A DNA stretch of 64,000 nucleotides from Gorsachius magnificus (lineage: Eukaryota; Chordata; Aves; Pelecaniformes; Ardeidae), in the NCBI GenBank assembly GCA_034008185.1, contig CM067109.1, positions 31,094,885 through 31,158,884 on the forward strand, given 5' to 3'. Made by a program: the position numbers and the translations under genes. Shown here piece by piece: positions 32,498 through 46,520 of this stretch. Positions within the stretch are counted from its first letter, which is position 1; each line of letters opens with the position of its first letter. Under the pieces are notes generated by a model. It did no database searches, had not been told where the DNA came from, and worked only from the letters and a program-made list of their open reading frames with translations.

Positions 32498-35400
32498 GGG
32501 TAAGGCTGTAACATATTGCCACACAAAATTGTATTTTAACCTTCCTTCTACCGCACAGCATGCATAGATAACATTTGGCAAATCACTTGATTCAAAATGT
32601 CTATAAACAGTTACTGACAGCGTACTACTGTTCGGTGCTGGGATCCCTGTCTCACAGTCTTGCATACTGATGCACTAATAGTAGCACAACCAAAGCCAGT
32701 GAGAACAATGCAGAGAACTTACCAGCGTGCCACAGACCACTATCTGAATATCAGCCACTGGAAATTTCAAAGTAATAGGTCTTACCCTTTTGTGCATCTG
32801 CTCCCTATGTGTTAATTCCATTAAGAATATTTTCTCCCCATGTAAGTATAATAGAAGTAAACCAGTCTCCGCAAACATCGTATTGAATGCCAAAGAAAAA
32901 CCTATGAGAAAACTCATGGAAAAGTATAGATAAATTTCAGTAAGATATGAAAGTGCACATTACATAATGAGAGTTTAATGAACAAAAATACTTTCGGTTA
33001 GTTTATAGATTATTTCATTCAATGAACAAGGCAAGGAATCTATGAAGAGTGTACAGTTACAAAAGACGCATTAAATAAATGCCCAAATGCACAAAAAACG
33101 TGATGTTGCATCACTTCACAGTATCTTTTTTATTTGCTAGGAATACAGACCCATCTTTGGTGGATTTCACAGTGCCCTGGTCATAACTGATGAAGTGGCC
33201 TCTTCTCCAAACCTTCATAAATTATAAGAAAGTCAGAAAGAGAGAAATATTAAATGGATCCAATTATGCTGTCTGGGACAAAATGTGGTCTAACTACTCC
33301 CAATAGTGCACAATAAACAGACAAAAAATACAGAACTTTGCACAACTGAATTACCTGGTCTTACATGGCAATTTAGGGGCAGACACAGGAATGCATTTAC
33401 AGATCATGCAAGTTTTCATCGAATGGTAAAGGCAGAGTTTGCCTTTTACAGAATTTGGGGACAAACTTAATCTGTTTGCGTTTAAATGTTGTGTTCACAG
33501 TTAAACTTAATTGTCTAAAGAATTGTCTGTCCATGGAAATTTAGCTTGTGTTCTATGCACATATATCCTACCTGCCATGTCCTCTGATATAGATATGAAT
33601 TCAGTCATTTTAACTCAACTCTTTGATAGGCATCAGTAATATACAATTGCATTATTTTCAGTCAGCTATATTTTCTAAGTCTGCAGGTGGGTGAGATCCT
33701 TTATAGCTTCACATGAAGCAAATATTAAAACTTCCAGCAGTGTTCTCTAAAATCGATTCTGAAGTCATGGTAGTGTATCTTTGTCTATCCTCTTGCAAGT
33801 GAGTTTCATTATTGTCATTTCCATCTAGAAGTCAGGTTATTAAGTGCCATCCTTACAGTGAAAACAAATAATCATTACTTTATAATTCAAAATTATCCTG
33901 TTTCTGATGCATATACTTGAACATTTTTGCTGAAATAGCAAATTGCCTTTATGCAGCATTATGAATCAGACTGGGTCTCTTGTTCAAATTCAGATTGTCT
34001 AACAATCTTCTCTTAGAAAGGCAACGGTAGACCAAGGAGCCTAAGGATAGGCAAGGATTGTCCTGTACCCACTTTTCAGAACAATCAGTCAAACCATGGC
34101 AAGTACCTATGTACAGACAAGACAGGCTGTTAACACACACAGCAGAATTTGAGGGGTAGCACCTACACGAGTGAGTTAAAGGAGAGAGGGCTGCAGTTCT
34201 CTTCATGACTAGAATAACAAAAACTTTCCACTAGTCTTGAATCAGGTGTGATCTCAGTGTTCAAACATCATCAGTTATAACACTGAACTTATTCTAAAGC
34301 GGGGGGAATTTTTGTTGGCTGTTTTTGGTTGGGTTTTTTTTGGTTTTGTAAACATGTATCACTGCTTTTTATGGCTTGACAGTCTTATCTATGCTTTGAT
34401 TGTAAAGTATTGTTTGTGTGAAATGAGTCTGATTGGCTATGAATATATATTGACAAATTTTCTACAATCAACAGCATAGTATCTTGAATCTTTCTGTCAC
34501 CTTGTCAGGTTTTAAGAGACGACTATGCCCACATGGATCTGACAACCCACCAGTTGTTTTCTCTATTAATTTAGGTCTCTTCTAGAAGGTATTTTAACCT
34601 CATTTGTTACAATTAATTAAGTCTATTTGTTCATAATGATCATCCCAAGACTCCTGATACCAATACAGAAAATGCAGTATTAGTGAGGAATTAGGCACCA
34701 TGCGAGAGCTTGGAATAGTAAAGCATTCCCTTACACGTTCAATTTCTAGGGAAAGAAAATATTGAGAAGATTATTTGCATGTGTTTGACTACACATTTCT
34801 ACCACGCATAGTTTTAAACACATCTAAAATGCCTAAACAATTATGTGTTTGTAAAGACACAAGACAAAATTAATTTCATCTGTCCTCTGGGTACCACAGA
34901 AACTTCCCCTCCATTTCCTTTAACTGCCCCCCTTCTCCCACGTGTCCTATGCCAAATGGATATGTGTTCTGATTTATTAGTAAAAACTGCCTCAAATTAA
35001 TTCAGTCTCCTTTCATCTTTTTGGAATACAACAAGTCAAGGCAGTGTCAGCTAATCTCAATCACACTGCAGTCTGCTCTCTTCTGTTTTAGCTTTTTCAT
35101 TTTTCCTTCTAAACCAACCTTTTGTTTCCTTTGTTTCACACCAGGTGCCTTATGTAAGGGCTTTAGCTATTAGAGGCATAAGCTGCAAGATGACAAGAAT
35201 GCAATGTTTCAAACCAAAATATTAATGACATTATGTAAAAGACTCACATGACCATTTTTCCCTAGCAACAACATGCACACCCTTGAAGTATGCCTTCACT
35301 GGCTGAGCCTGGCAAAGAACATTGGTACATACTGCGATTCCCATCTTTTTTCTAGCATTTAAGCATTGAACAACCTAGTCCCTCCTTGATATCATTCTTC

Positions 35401-35830
35401 TACCTCATTCATCTATAAAATGACATCGTACAGCAAAGCAAGAGATATGAACCAAAATGGAAGTCCTAATAAAGTAAGTTCCCCCAGTTTCCTGGTATTC
35501 ATAATTTTTATTCTCATGGCAGATGCAATTCAACAGTAGAAAGTGAAATCTCAGAGGAATGTGTTTCATTAGGAGCAATGGTGATGTTTTATATTAGGCA
35601 GCCACCAAGCACAGACATAGTGGGCTTGCTCAATATAAGTAACAGGCAGCACAAAAACCAAGGGAAATAACAAGCCCTAGTGTCCCTTCTTGCCTTTTTA
35701 GGTTGTTACAGTCATGATGTGATAAAACATACTCATGTGGGAATTAAACACATAATCTTGTTATAAGAAATAACATCTGGTTTGCCTTGTTCTCAGGTCC
35801 CAGAGGATTAATTTGTTTGCTTTTGTTCAG
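32498..35830. other. unique AT-rich sequence, no gene recognised
   Basis: Short open stretches only, with a GT-rich low-complexity patch near 34310-34350. No repeat family is recognised. Confidence 0.6.
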
Positions 35831-35903
35831 AAATGGAAGAAAGACCTGCATTCGAAAAGGCAGCTGGAAAATGATCTTCTGGATGGTTACCAAAGTAGCA
35901 GCA
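35831..35903 (+). CDS. candidate short internal exon (hypothetical)
   Basis: Preceded by a good pyrimidine tract ending in CAG (ttgtttgcttttgttcag) and followed by the strong donor consensus GCA|GTGAGTAA. One of the three frames is open across all 73 bases and encodes a hydrophilic, helix-like peptide beginning KWKKDLHSKRQLENDLLDGY. I do not recognise the protein. No adjacent exon in a compatible phase was found: the next splice-flanked segment, at 36634, would meet a stop when joined in phase. It may be a real but unplaced exon, a decayed one, or chance. Confidence 0.2.
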
Positions 35904-36633
35904 GTGAGTAATCACTCAGAAATCCGTGTTTCTGAGACCTCAGTGTGCCTGGGTGTCTCTATCTGCCAACAAGCATTGACAGGCTGCAAGTGCAGTTGGC
36001 TTGAGACCTCCCTCTAGAGAGCACAAGTCATCGTATAGTTCTTTCACATATATCAATCTTTATTCCTGAGTCCTTGGCATATTACATCGCATGCACAGCC
36101 CCATAGTAGTAAAGGCATGCCCTGGGGAACTGAGTGTTCAGCAAAGGATATTTAAAAATCCCCAACTATTTGTGGAGATGCAAATTCTGTGTCTATTACT
36201 AAAGCAAAGAAATTCAGTGAAAACAGAAATTTGAATTCCAAAGACATACCTGCAAATGCTGCAATGCCAATACTGATACTGTAGTGCTACGTATAGGGAG
36301 CTGGTAAGGAGCAGAAACAAGTAGAGCTGGTCACTTCCTGGTTTTAAAATAGTATATTTTACTATTTTAACATCTAAAGATATGTGAAAATGAAGATAAA
36401 AAAACCACCTGCAGGTCACCTGCTTGTTCTGACCATCAGCATTTTAATACAGAGATTAAAAAAATCCCAAACCTGAATAAACTGTTCAGAGAATGAAATA
36501 CAATCAGCTGTGTCTTAATATGCTTAAATTGTAGAACTATTGCAATATATACTTAACTACGTAGTTTCAAATGGTACAGCAGGTCTGCCAGCCATGTGGA
36601 CAAATGCTCACCTGCTTGTCTGTCCACTTGCAG

Positions 36634-36691
36634 GATACTGAAGAATTCAGATTTCTCCTCCCTCTTCTTTACTATGCTTGTGAAGCCATTA
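36634..36691 (+). other. splice-flanked segment, possible non-coding exon
   Basis: A 58-base segment between a strong acceptor (tgtctgtccacttgcag) and a GTAAGTGA donor. Two frames are open, which is uninformative at this length. It could be an exon of a long non-coding RNA or a chance combination. Confidence 0.12.
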
Positions 36692-39110
36692 GTAAGTGAA
36701 ACGAAGGCTCATAGGTTTTTTGCTATCTTGGTAGGATGTACATTCCTACCTGCCTGCAACACAAAAAAATTACCTGAGTGTGAATGTGGATGGGGATTTT
36801 TAAGTTGCCATGCTTAGAGCCATTGAAGTAACACTGCAGTAAAAAATCCGCTGATTTTGGCGGTGATATCAGCCATTCAAAATGAAACAATTTAGCTGCT
36901 GTTTCTTAGTCAAGCTGATAATTTTTAGGGTCCCAAATTTAAACTCTTCAGACCTTTCAGATACACTAAATAACACATCTACTCAAAATGTCACACTTCA
37001 CACTGTCAGAACTAAAAAGCTCTGACAATTCTGAACTTTCAGGTCTGTACCTTCAAGAATTCTTGCAGTACTTCTGCACGGTCTTTCATTTCAGGCTCTC
37101 AACTTAAAAATAATAGCTTAAGTAAGTGCACTTTCTCAAAGTCTGTAACTTGAGACAAAGCTGCAGTACAAAAAGAGTGTGTAAAAATAACCCCCAAAAG
37201 CACAAGAAGCTTCAAGTTTAAAAAAATGAAAATGAAAACAAGAACCCCCCCCAAAACCCAACTCCCCCTGCTGATCTTTAACAATAAACAGCAATTGGCT
37301 GTGCAATACTCATGGTAGGAAGGAACCTACACCTACGAGCTGCCATGGATAAAGCCTTGGAAGGCACTGAGGCTGCCTAGACTAAAACCTGCCTTTTGTG
37401 GTGATTAATCAGTTGTTGAAAAGCAAAGAGGAAAAAATAAGAAAAGCTAAGCATAAAAATGATCAAATATGTGGACCCACCGCACAGCCCAGTATGCAAT
37501 CAGCTTGAAGAGGACATGGGCAGCTCATACGCTGGGACAACCCCAGCCATCAGCACTGCCCTGATACCCATTAGGGTCCTGTATGATATGGGGCTGAAAA
37601 ATGAAAGTACAGTCGCGGCACCTGGTGTCTCAGTGTAGATAGCTGCAAGCTGAGCAACAGTTACCTTGTCTTTTCAGTCATGGCAGCAGAAGCAAGCACC
37701 AAGCTTAGAGTGAAAAACAAAAAACTACAGCTGTTTTATATTAGCTCGCACCTAATAAAAAATGTGATGAGATGGTCTTAGGGTATGCATGAGGTATGTG
37801 TCTCTCAGAATACCATGAGTCCTTAGAAAGGTGAGAAGCAAGGGCAATTTGTGCACATGGATGCTGTCTGGCCACAGTGCCATACTGATGCAAGCAGTAC
37901 AATTGTACGAGAGGTTGAGCTCTCTGTTGTGGAAACATGATGCAGTCCTAGAGACTACTGGAGTACTACAAACAAAGATAGAACTGTAACTGCATTTGTC
38001 TGAATTCAGCTATGCCAATACAGTCCTTTATTGATTTTGCTGTAACATGAGCAAAAACCACAAGTATAAAGCTACACTGGCTGTTTTTGCAATAATAGCG
38101 GATTAAATGAAGGCTATTCCCTGAATTGTCTGAATGTTGTCTGTGCTATCTACGTGTTGTAAACAGCCACATTAATTGTAAGAAAGTGAAAGATGAGTGT
38201 GCGGTGGTGGATGATTGCTTAAGGAAGAGCAATGTTCACCAAATGGAAAGCTGTGGAAGTTAACAAAGTATATTCTGACTTTTTATACTGAATAATAAAA
38301 AACCAAAACTTTTAATATTTTGACAAAACTTCCTTTAAACAAAAAAAAGAAAAGACAAAAAACCCCCCAAACCAGCAAGTTTATTCCTGGCACGCATTCA
38401 CATTTTCTTTGCTGCATTTGGTAAAGGATCACCTCCAAAGATGCTTTCCTGCTTGGATGTGTGCCCCTTGCCTTTTCTAGCCCCTTGAACCATTGTGTGA
38501 ATAAACTGCACACAGGGTTTGACTTTTAGATAAGAACAAAAGTTATCCCCAAGACTATGCAAGAAAGAGACTCAGAGCTGCAGATTAATACAATGAAATT
38601 TGAGGACTTTCACCATTTCTTCAGCAGGAAATAAAAGGCTTGCAAACAAACAGAGAAACTAGTTAACATATCTCTGAGGTATTCTCCTAAAGAAAAAAAG
38701 AAAAGAGGTGTTCCTGATCTCTTGTGACTCATCTTCATTATGCCATTATTTCTGCTTTATTTCAGCTGGTCTTGATAGAATATCGTATTGTCTGGCATAT
38801 TAGCAATCACCTTTATTGCTGTACATGGTTTTTTCTCCCCTCCATACAGGGACTAAAACAATGTAATTATAGCTACAATCTCAGGAGCAATCTAATTAAA
38901 TACAAGCATCATATTTTCACATATACAACCATTAAAAAAAAAAAACCTACTGTTTTTTCTGCTGTGAAAATCTCTCTATAAATACACATTTCTACACCAA
39001 AAACCCAGCCCCTATTAGGAAAATTGTATAAGAGCTCAAAAGACCAAAATGGGATAAACTTCCACAGATGGGATCCACACATCGTGCTCTGCCCTAAATG
39101 GAGGCTCATG
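36692..39110. other. unique sequence, no gene recognised
   Basis: No domain-bearing open frame and no repeat family recognised. 37300-37680 is slightly GC-richer. Confidence 0.6.
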
Positions 39111-39169
39111 CAATCATAGCATTATAGAATCACAGAACGTTTTGGGTTAGAAGGGACCTTTAGAGGTCA
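39111..39169 (-). mobile_element. CR1 3'-end fragment, minus strand
   Basis: AATCATAGCATTATAGAATC followed by TTTTGGGTTAGAAGGGACCT and TTAGAGGTCA is the reverse complement of the extreme 3' end of an avian CR1. The same order of motifs is seen at 8268-8320. Only about 60 bases were copied. Confidence 0.8.
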
Positions 39170-42100
39170 ATGCCTTGTGATGTAGGGTTCCCAGCAATCT
39201 GAAGGGGTGTAAGGCTATCTATAATATCCTCTCTTTCCTTATATTGTCATCTCCAATAAATGGCATTCTAAATAATACTTCACAGAGTCTGAGTTCCTTT
39301 CTTACTGGGATCACAAAATTGATGCAAAACACCTTCCTTCAAGCTTCCTGGGGAAGCTGCTTTTTCAGAAACTACACCTTTAAGGCAATCAGCTTTGAGG
39401 TGAAAATGCCAGTGGCTACAGATCCCATACCTCCAAGGCTGTCTTCCAGTCACCAAAACTACCACAGCAGCAGAAACTTAGGACTTTCATTGTTTTCACC
39501 AAAAATACTTTTTTTCTCCAGAATTTTTAACCCAAAGACACACACTTCTTACTTTTACTACCATTTTTTTGCAAGAAGGCAACTCAGTAAATTTATTCTA
39601 TGACCATTTGTTACTCCTTATAAGAACAGTAGTTTCTTCCCTATATAAGCCTTCTAGCCTCCTTCTTACCAAGATCTCGATAAAACACGAAAATATCAAG
39701 ATACGAGTCTTTTCTCAAACACTGAGAACCAAGACACAAATAAAGCTTTGAGAAAATTTTCTTTGTTTTTTTCTTCCCATTTCATGTGCTTATTTTTTAT
39801 CTCATCAGTTTTCTCATCTGCAAATGTTCTTCAGTTCAGAGATTCCTTTAGTAAGCCTCTTTTGCATGTTCCTGCAGCTACATGTTCCGTGATACATATT
39901 TCTAATTATTTTAAAATCCAGACTGTCAGGTGGATAATTTAGAAATTCTAAAACAGTTGAACTCTGACAATTTTTTATATTGTTATAAATACATTCCACG
40001 TGAAAAGCAGTATTTTTCTCCAATATTTGCGCTTTCTGAGTTACTCAGAGTTACTTAGACGCATATGTATATTTGATGGATTTGAGGCTTTCAGGTCCAT
40101 ATGCTCAAAGACAAATAACAAATGAGTTGAGGATTCATAGGCTGATCTTCAAGTTGTTGATTAAATTCCTAAGACTTTAGAAAAAGTGTAGGAACAGAAG
40201 CTTCTGCCAGTTTCAGACTCTATGTCCTGATAAATATCTACACTGGCTTATCTTACTGACAGACTAGTGCCTAGTTTTCTTTGCCATCTTTTAGGGCTTC
40301 CTGGATAGTTGAGAAAACATGCACACACATATATACCTAAAACCAGGAAATATGTAATATATGTAAAAATTCTGATGGGAAGAGCTTAGTTCTATCTTGT
40401 TTTACTGTTCCTCACAACCCAAAAATAACATCATAGGGTTTTTTTAAGTGCATGTCTCTGCTGTGTATTAAAAGAAACATTAGAGGTATTAACGAAACAC
40501 CACAGTTTTATGAAACAGGCATGCTTGCTTGAAAATACATAAATACCTCCACACTTCCTGACCAGCAACAAGCAGGCATTTCATTGTGGGAAAGGAAATG
40601 ATCAAATTACCATCCAAAGAACTCAGTGTACTAAAAGTGAAAGAAATGGATCAGTAGAATCATGGTCGTCAACAGCTGTGTAGTGAAATTGTGTCATGGA
40701 GAGAATAAATAGGTATCCTGCTCCAAAGTCCTTTAGATATGCAGTGAAATTGGCCAAAAAGAGTATGCTTTCATTATGTATCATAACTTTCAGGAAAGTT
40801 ACTTGTCACCTGTTGGATTCCCTGGGTAAATTAAATTCTTTTGCATGGTGGTGAGATACAGTATTTCATACCTGCTATGATTTCTCCTATGGGTGCCTAC
40901 TATGTGGTGATAGTTAAATGATTCTCAACATCATAGGTGTAGTTTGAAAAATACTCTAGGATTTTTGGATATCACCTACATTTACTGAATTGAACAACAC
41001 TGTAGAGATTTAGCACACTACATGCTCTCATCTACTTCAGAGAACCAAAGTTAGGAATGTAAATGCTCTATTTCACTAATGGGGAAATGCAGCACCCACT
41101 AAAAAGCCAATTCAATGCAACTAAGTCATATGCTTAAAAGTAGTCAACACTCACTCTCCCATGTATTCACAGACACAAAGTCATTCACAATGCATATTTT
41201 CTATGAAGCATAACCCCACCACCCCCCCCCCAAAAAAAAATAAAAGTGCCCCCCTAGGTGGTGCTCTCTTAAGAGTACACATGACAATATGAAATCCATG
41301 TATTTATGGAATTCAGTCATCCACTTCGAGCAGAAGTCAGCTGCAGTTTAAGTCTTACAATATACACCCAATATCGCTGTCAAACATCTATGGCTAGCAA
41401 GGACCTCCCCTTTAAAGATATCTTTACTAGCATGAAGGCAGCAGGTGGCTAATTGACATGTTGTTCTAAGTGCTCTCCAGCTGCAGCTCTTCAGTGCAGT
41501 GATACTGTTATGAATCAGCCATCCTCAGGTTGGTGTTCTATCACAGACGGGTTCCCTGTGGCAAAGACGTAAAGATAGTCTGTGTCCACAGTACTCAAAC
41601 AGGGAATCAGAGCAATAGGTAACTTCTGTATGATGCGTGCAAAGCATTTTATTCAAAACTGAAAGGAAGCTTCACGTATAAAAGAACAGAGATAGCAGGA
41701 TTAGCTTTGACACTTTTCCAGGGTGCTCTCCTCACACTAAACCTACTGTGGGCTCTGATCAGAGAACTGAACTGATTTGTATGTTGAGTTTCTGAAGGAA
41801 GGAAAAGGAGATGGATTTTCTAAGAAAGGAAAGACACTTCAGCCTTGATTATGAATTTGGCTTTTTGTTGATCAAATGCTGTTCCATAGATATTAATTCT
41901 TCTCATTCATTAGATCAGTAATTGTTATTTGTCATACAATGTTACAGGTAACAATTGCAAACAAGATAATGCAAGCACAATAGCATTGATTGAATGCTTA
42001 ATCATAGGAATTTATATATTTGTATTGTACTCACGTTCATATCAGGCATAGAAAAAGAGAAAGTAAGGCTGAGCAAATCCAAAACAAGATTTCTGCAAGT

Positions 42101-44999
42101 CATCTCAATTTAGTGGCTCTGAATGAAGAGAATGGATTTAATCCTTTAATTATATTTTTAATACAAATTACCCATTTTGAAATGTTCTGGATTCAACTAT
42201 TTGTATTTAACACTTCACAATAATACAGTGACTGTATTTTTTTTTAAGTCACTCAACATGTATAGCCTTTTAGAACAATATCAGCCTGAGGAAAATAATC
42301 TATAAGTCTAGTTTGTATGAGTATAGAACAGGTTTGTGTTCTACTTAGCTTTAGATTAGCTGGAAAGTTTTAAATCAGTGAGAAATGAATGGCTTAATCT
42401 TGAAGTCCTTCCTCGAGCAAAATTAGTAACAAAGAAGGCTAAGATGTTCAATTCCCAAATGAAGGAAGTTGTAATATATTACAAACATAACAGAAGCTTA
42501 TGGTGCACCTATGCTCAGTTTTGCCTGGAAGAAAAGTTTTTGGCAAATTTGATGGATTAAAAGAATAAAGTATTTCATTCCCTGTATTTAGACCATATAA
42601 TACATAAGTAAACTCAGAATTCTCTGAGAATTTTTGTGCATTTTTACTTTTATAACTTATCACTTTGAAATAGGCAGTTTTCATATTCCATTGTCTCAAA
42701 AACAACTTTTAAGGCTTATACTTTCATATAGAATTTGAAAATGACCATAAAAAAATCTGTGAAAAAAAGGTAATTTCTGTAGAAGTACTTTGTGTGGAAG
42801 TTCAATCCAAATCGAACAGTTATTTATCACCTGAATTCAGAAAATTGCCAAGTTCTAAGACACTGGACAATCACATATAACAAGCATTTATCATATTGGC
42901 ATGAGGGCTCACTCTAATGATGCCACAGTTCTCATAAAATTCTCTATTGGTACAGATTTTCTGTAGAACTTAGGTTATAAATATGCAAAATGAATTATGA
43001 TTATTGTACATTTAAAAAATTCTGATTTTCCTCATTTCAAAATGATTACCATATCCAGACTTTACCACAGCTTTGGCTATGGATATACATACATGGTTAT
43101 GGATACACAACTATGGATAAAGTTGTCTTTAATAATGAAGAGGTCCATAGCAGTAAGCAAGCAGTTCAAGGATCTCATCCCAGTCAAGGCAACTGTGATG
43201 AGATGCTCCAGGAAAAAGGTGAAGTAGGTAAGTCTGGCAGATACAAAAAAGAATCTTGATTAAGCTGTATAGGAAGTATACTTCCTATATGACTATTGTA
43301 AAAAAAAAATCTGCTTGGTTTAGGGATTTAGTGGTAAGTGGGTGTGGAGAACTGTTATTCCTTCCAAATCTGTTTTCCTTTCTGTTCTATGAAGCTGTTC
43401 ACTTTAAGAAGATACAGACTAGCAGAGCCAAAGAATGTCTAAATATTGAGTATCTTCACAAACTACTCAAACTGGACTAGCATGGAATATATGCTGCACC
43501 TTTGCTACCATGATCATGTTTACTTATTTAAATTTTAGCATAGGGCAGCTGCAGAGACATAACAGAAATCCAGAATCTAGAACACAGCTGTTTCTTCCCA
43601 TCCTTTAAGCTCAATATAAATTACATTTGCAAAAGCCTAGCAATTACATTCTTGCTAAAAGACACTAAATTATGCATGACAAAAAATAAAGACATGCTAT
43701 AAATAACAAATCAGTTTTATTACAACAATTCAGTTAATATTTATAAGGCACCAAACATCTTCCAGGAGTAAGAGGTCAGCAAAAACATGGGCAGTTCTTT
43801 TATGACACCTGCTTTGCTGCATCCTCACAGAATTAGTCAGTCTGAACCAGGTATTCAGACAACTAAACCTAAGAGGTTCAGCTACAAATGGCCTTAGTGA
43901 CCTTGCATTCTGTCAAGGGCAAGGGCCCCAAAATTTTAATTGCTTCTTTAAAAAATAAAACCTGAATATCACCACAAAGATGAAATAGACTGTATATAGA
44001 AGACTGTATGAGATCAGTCCCTATCTATAAAACTCTGACAAGCTTCAATTATCAAATTTTACATTGTAAAATGTCAAAATCCTTTGTAGCAGTAATTGTA
44101 TACTCCATAGAGAAAGAAAACTACTGGCAAAACAGTTCCCAAATTTTTCATCAAAATGAGCCTTGTCCTGTTTTACACAATTAGAGTTTGGTTTAATAAG
44201 TTCCAAAGAGCACCAATGAATGGTAGAAATTACTTTTCTTGGTGTGTGTTGACTGCCCAGAAGATCTCCTACAAAACACACTTGCCCAGGCTGTGCTGAA
44301 ACTAGCTAAAAACAAGGAAAAAGCAATGCCAAGATGCAGCCTTATCAGAGATTCATATCAGGGAGACCTGACTAGAGCTACTGCAGGCATTGCGCTAACC
44401 TAAGTCTACCAGTCAAGGTTCACAGCTCTTGGCAAACCAAAATAGGACAAGAAAGCACATAGAAATACAGTCATCTGTACATGCCTTAGATAAAACAAGT
44501 TCATTCAAATTCCTTCATTTGATAATAGAAAACAAAATTACAGCCAATAATCTTTGTGTATATGTCTGTCACAGAGAGGATAGTGAAAATCTTCACTGTA
44601 CATTAGGAATGAGTGACTGGAATACACCTCCTAGATCATCCAGTGCAGTCCCCTGGTATCACAAATACTTAGTTTGTGTTCAGCATTTTGAAAAAAAAGG
44701 TTGTTTTCTGGTCCACAGTGGAAGGGTGCTCGACAAATGGAGGCATCTAATTACTCGGCAGCTTTGTGTAATATATATAAAATTAGTTCATGGCCTGCTT
44801 ACCCCCTTTATAAATAGTTATTTTCCTCTCTAGGATTAAGTCTTTGGTGTCCTTTCACCCATTCTTGGCTGTCAGTAGGCTAAACAAAGTGACCTCTTCT
44901 AAATCAAAAGAAAGGATTCCTACTACGCCAGCCATCCAAGGAACCCTTGTATACACCAGCCTAACTTTTATTTATTTGTTTTTTTAATGTAAGAAACAA
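39170..44999. other. unique AT-rich sequence, no gene recognised
   Basis: Includes a C10/A9 run at about 41224-41242. A stretch at about 44600-44655 (agatcatccagtgcagtccc) weakly resembles a CR1 3' end but is too short to call. Open frames at 43071-43227 and 44429-44833 show no domain. Confidence 0.55.
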
Positions 45000-45255
45000 G
45001 AACTGAACAAGAAAAACCTCTCACCCAAGCCCTGAACAACAGCATTAATGCCTTCATAATTTTCTGCTTCCTAAGAATACTTCTCCCGTTATCTTAGGAG
45101 CATACTTGCCTTTTTCAAGGCTACTTCCTGCTGACAGTTCACAGTTATTCTGTGATCAGTCAGAATATCCAGCTGCTTATTCACATCTTTCTGGTTTTTT
45201 TCCCCTCAACTGATGAAACCCTATTGTATGGCAAAAGCTTCTTTTATGAACTCCC
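45000..45255 (-). mobile_element. ancient CR1/L3-like LINE relic, minus strand
   Basis: In reverse orientation the order resembles the CR1 ORF2 segment that codes for the block upstream of the VRPHLE motif: TTGCCTTTTTCAAGGCTAC, then CTGCTGACAGTTCACAGT, then GATCAGTCAGAATATCCAGC. Heavy divergence and no open frame. The call rests on motif order by eye. Confidence 0.45.
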
Positions 45256-45819
45256 AACACAGGCATCAATAAAGGGCCTTAGGCACTGTGATGTTCAGCA
45301 CTGGAAAGCCAAATAGACCTTTCTAAAGGTCAGGGATGAGAATATATGAAACTGACTTTGATAAACAAAAATTCTTATACATAGCACAGGGGTGAATGAG
45401 GAGGCTGGTTCAGGAATGTAAACTGTCAACATGCTGGGCACTGGCACCCCAAAGAAATCCAAGAGGATTGATGCACACGTGAAGTCTTGTTTCATGCATG
45501 GGCTTATATACCTACCTTGAGGCTCCAACTGAGAGTCCTGGGAAACAGAGGTGCCTAGCTCACTTTACCAAGTGCACCCATATAGGATTTGAGGCCAAAG
45601 GAATTCTTCACATATGCCTTCACTGTGAAGTTTCCCATGGTAGGACCTTCTGTTGTGGAGGACTCATCACAATATCTGACTTTTTAGCAAAGTAAACAGT
45701 CATGGTACAGAAGGTAAGGTCCTTACATAGATAAATAAAAAAAAAAAAAAAGCAAAAAGGCGAGAAACAGAAGAACAATAAAAATTGGTTAATTCCTGAA
45801 GTGGAGGGAGATTACCAGT

Positions 45820-46520
45820 TCCACAGGTACTTGTGGCTGTTCAACATTTTTGTATGTGTCCTGAAAAAGGAGGTGAGTAATGGGGTGGCAAAGTTTGCTG
45901 TCAGCCCTGTTATTCAGCATCATAATAATGAGGACTGATTGACATGAACTGTATTTCACATGACCAAGATATCTATCTGAAAAGGCAAATGAGATTCAAT
46001 GTAACTAAAACTGGGCAAGGAGTGGTGTGGGGGAAGACTTCCATATGCGAAGTTAGAACTGTTCTCAATTGTCCATTAACCCCAAGGCCTTGCTCCTGAG
46101 TAGTATGATAAGCAGTTTGTTGGTGAGCAGAGATAAAATAAGAGAACAAATGAGCAAATCAAACATCAAGAAAGGATTAGCAAATAAAGAGGAGAGTATA
46201 ATTGCTCTCAATTGCATAATTGGCTACATAAATCCATGCTGCATATGAACCATGAAAATTATCTGCAGTTCTTGTCTTTTTACCTCAAAAAGGATGTGGT
46301 AGTACTGGAAGGTACTCAAACTTCCTTGTTGCTTTAGCTAAAAGTATAGAAAAATTTCCTTTTAGCAAGAGTTTAGCAGGCTAGGGTTTTTTAGAAAAAT
46401 AGAGGACCTGTAAAGAATATGACAACAATTTGCAAAATCCTGAGTGGTACAGGGAAGATGGATAGACACGGACAATAACCCAATCTGAGGTATCTGAATT
46501 TTAATACGAGGAGCAGCAGG
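45820..46520 (+). mobile_element. ancient CR1-type LINE relic, ORF2 part
   Basis: GTTCAACATTTTTGTATGTG, then GGGGTGGCAAAGTTTGCTG, then GAGATTCAATGTAACTAAA, then ATCAAGAAAGGATTAGCAAA, then CTACATAAATCCATGCTGC and ACCTCAAAAAGGATGTGGTA follow the order of the RT palm-to-C-terminal part of the old turtle-like CR1 ORF2. Frameshifts and stops are everywhere. The 3' limit is uncertain; similarity fades after about 46470. Confidence 0.5.

Noticed and set aside
43071..43227. 157-base open segment between CAG and GTAAGT
   Set aside because: Two frames are open, the composition is partly repetitive (GGATATACATACATGG-like) and the pyrimidine tract is weak.
44600..44655. possible CR1 3'-end fragment
   Set aside because: Only about 20 bases resemble the CR1 end and the terminal octamers are absent.
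44429..44833. 134-codon plus-strand open frame
   Set aside because: No domain; it overlaps a stretch weakly like a CR1 3' end and has no splice or promoter context.
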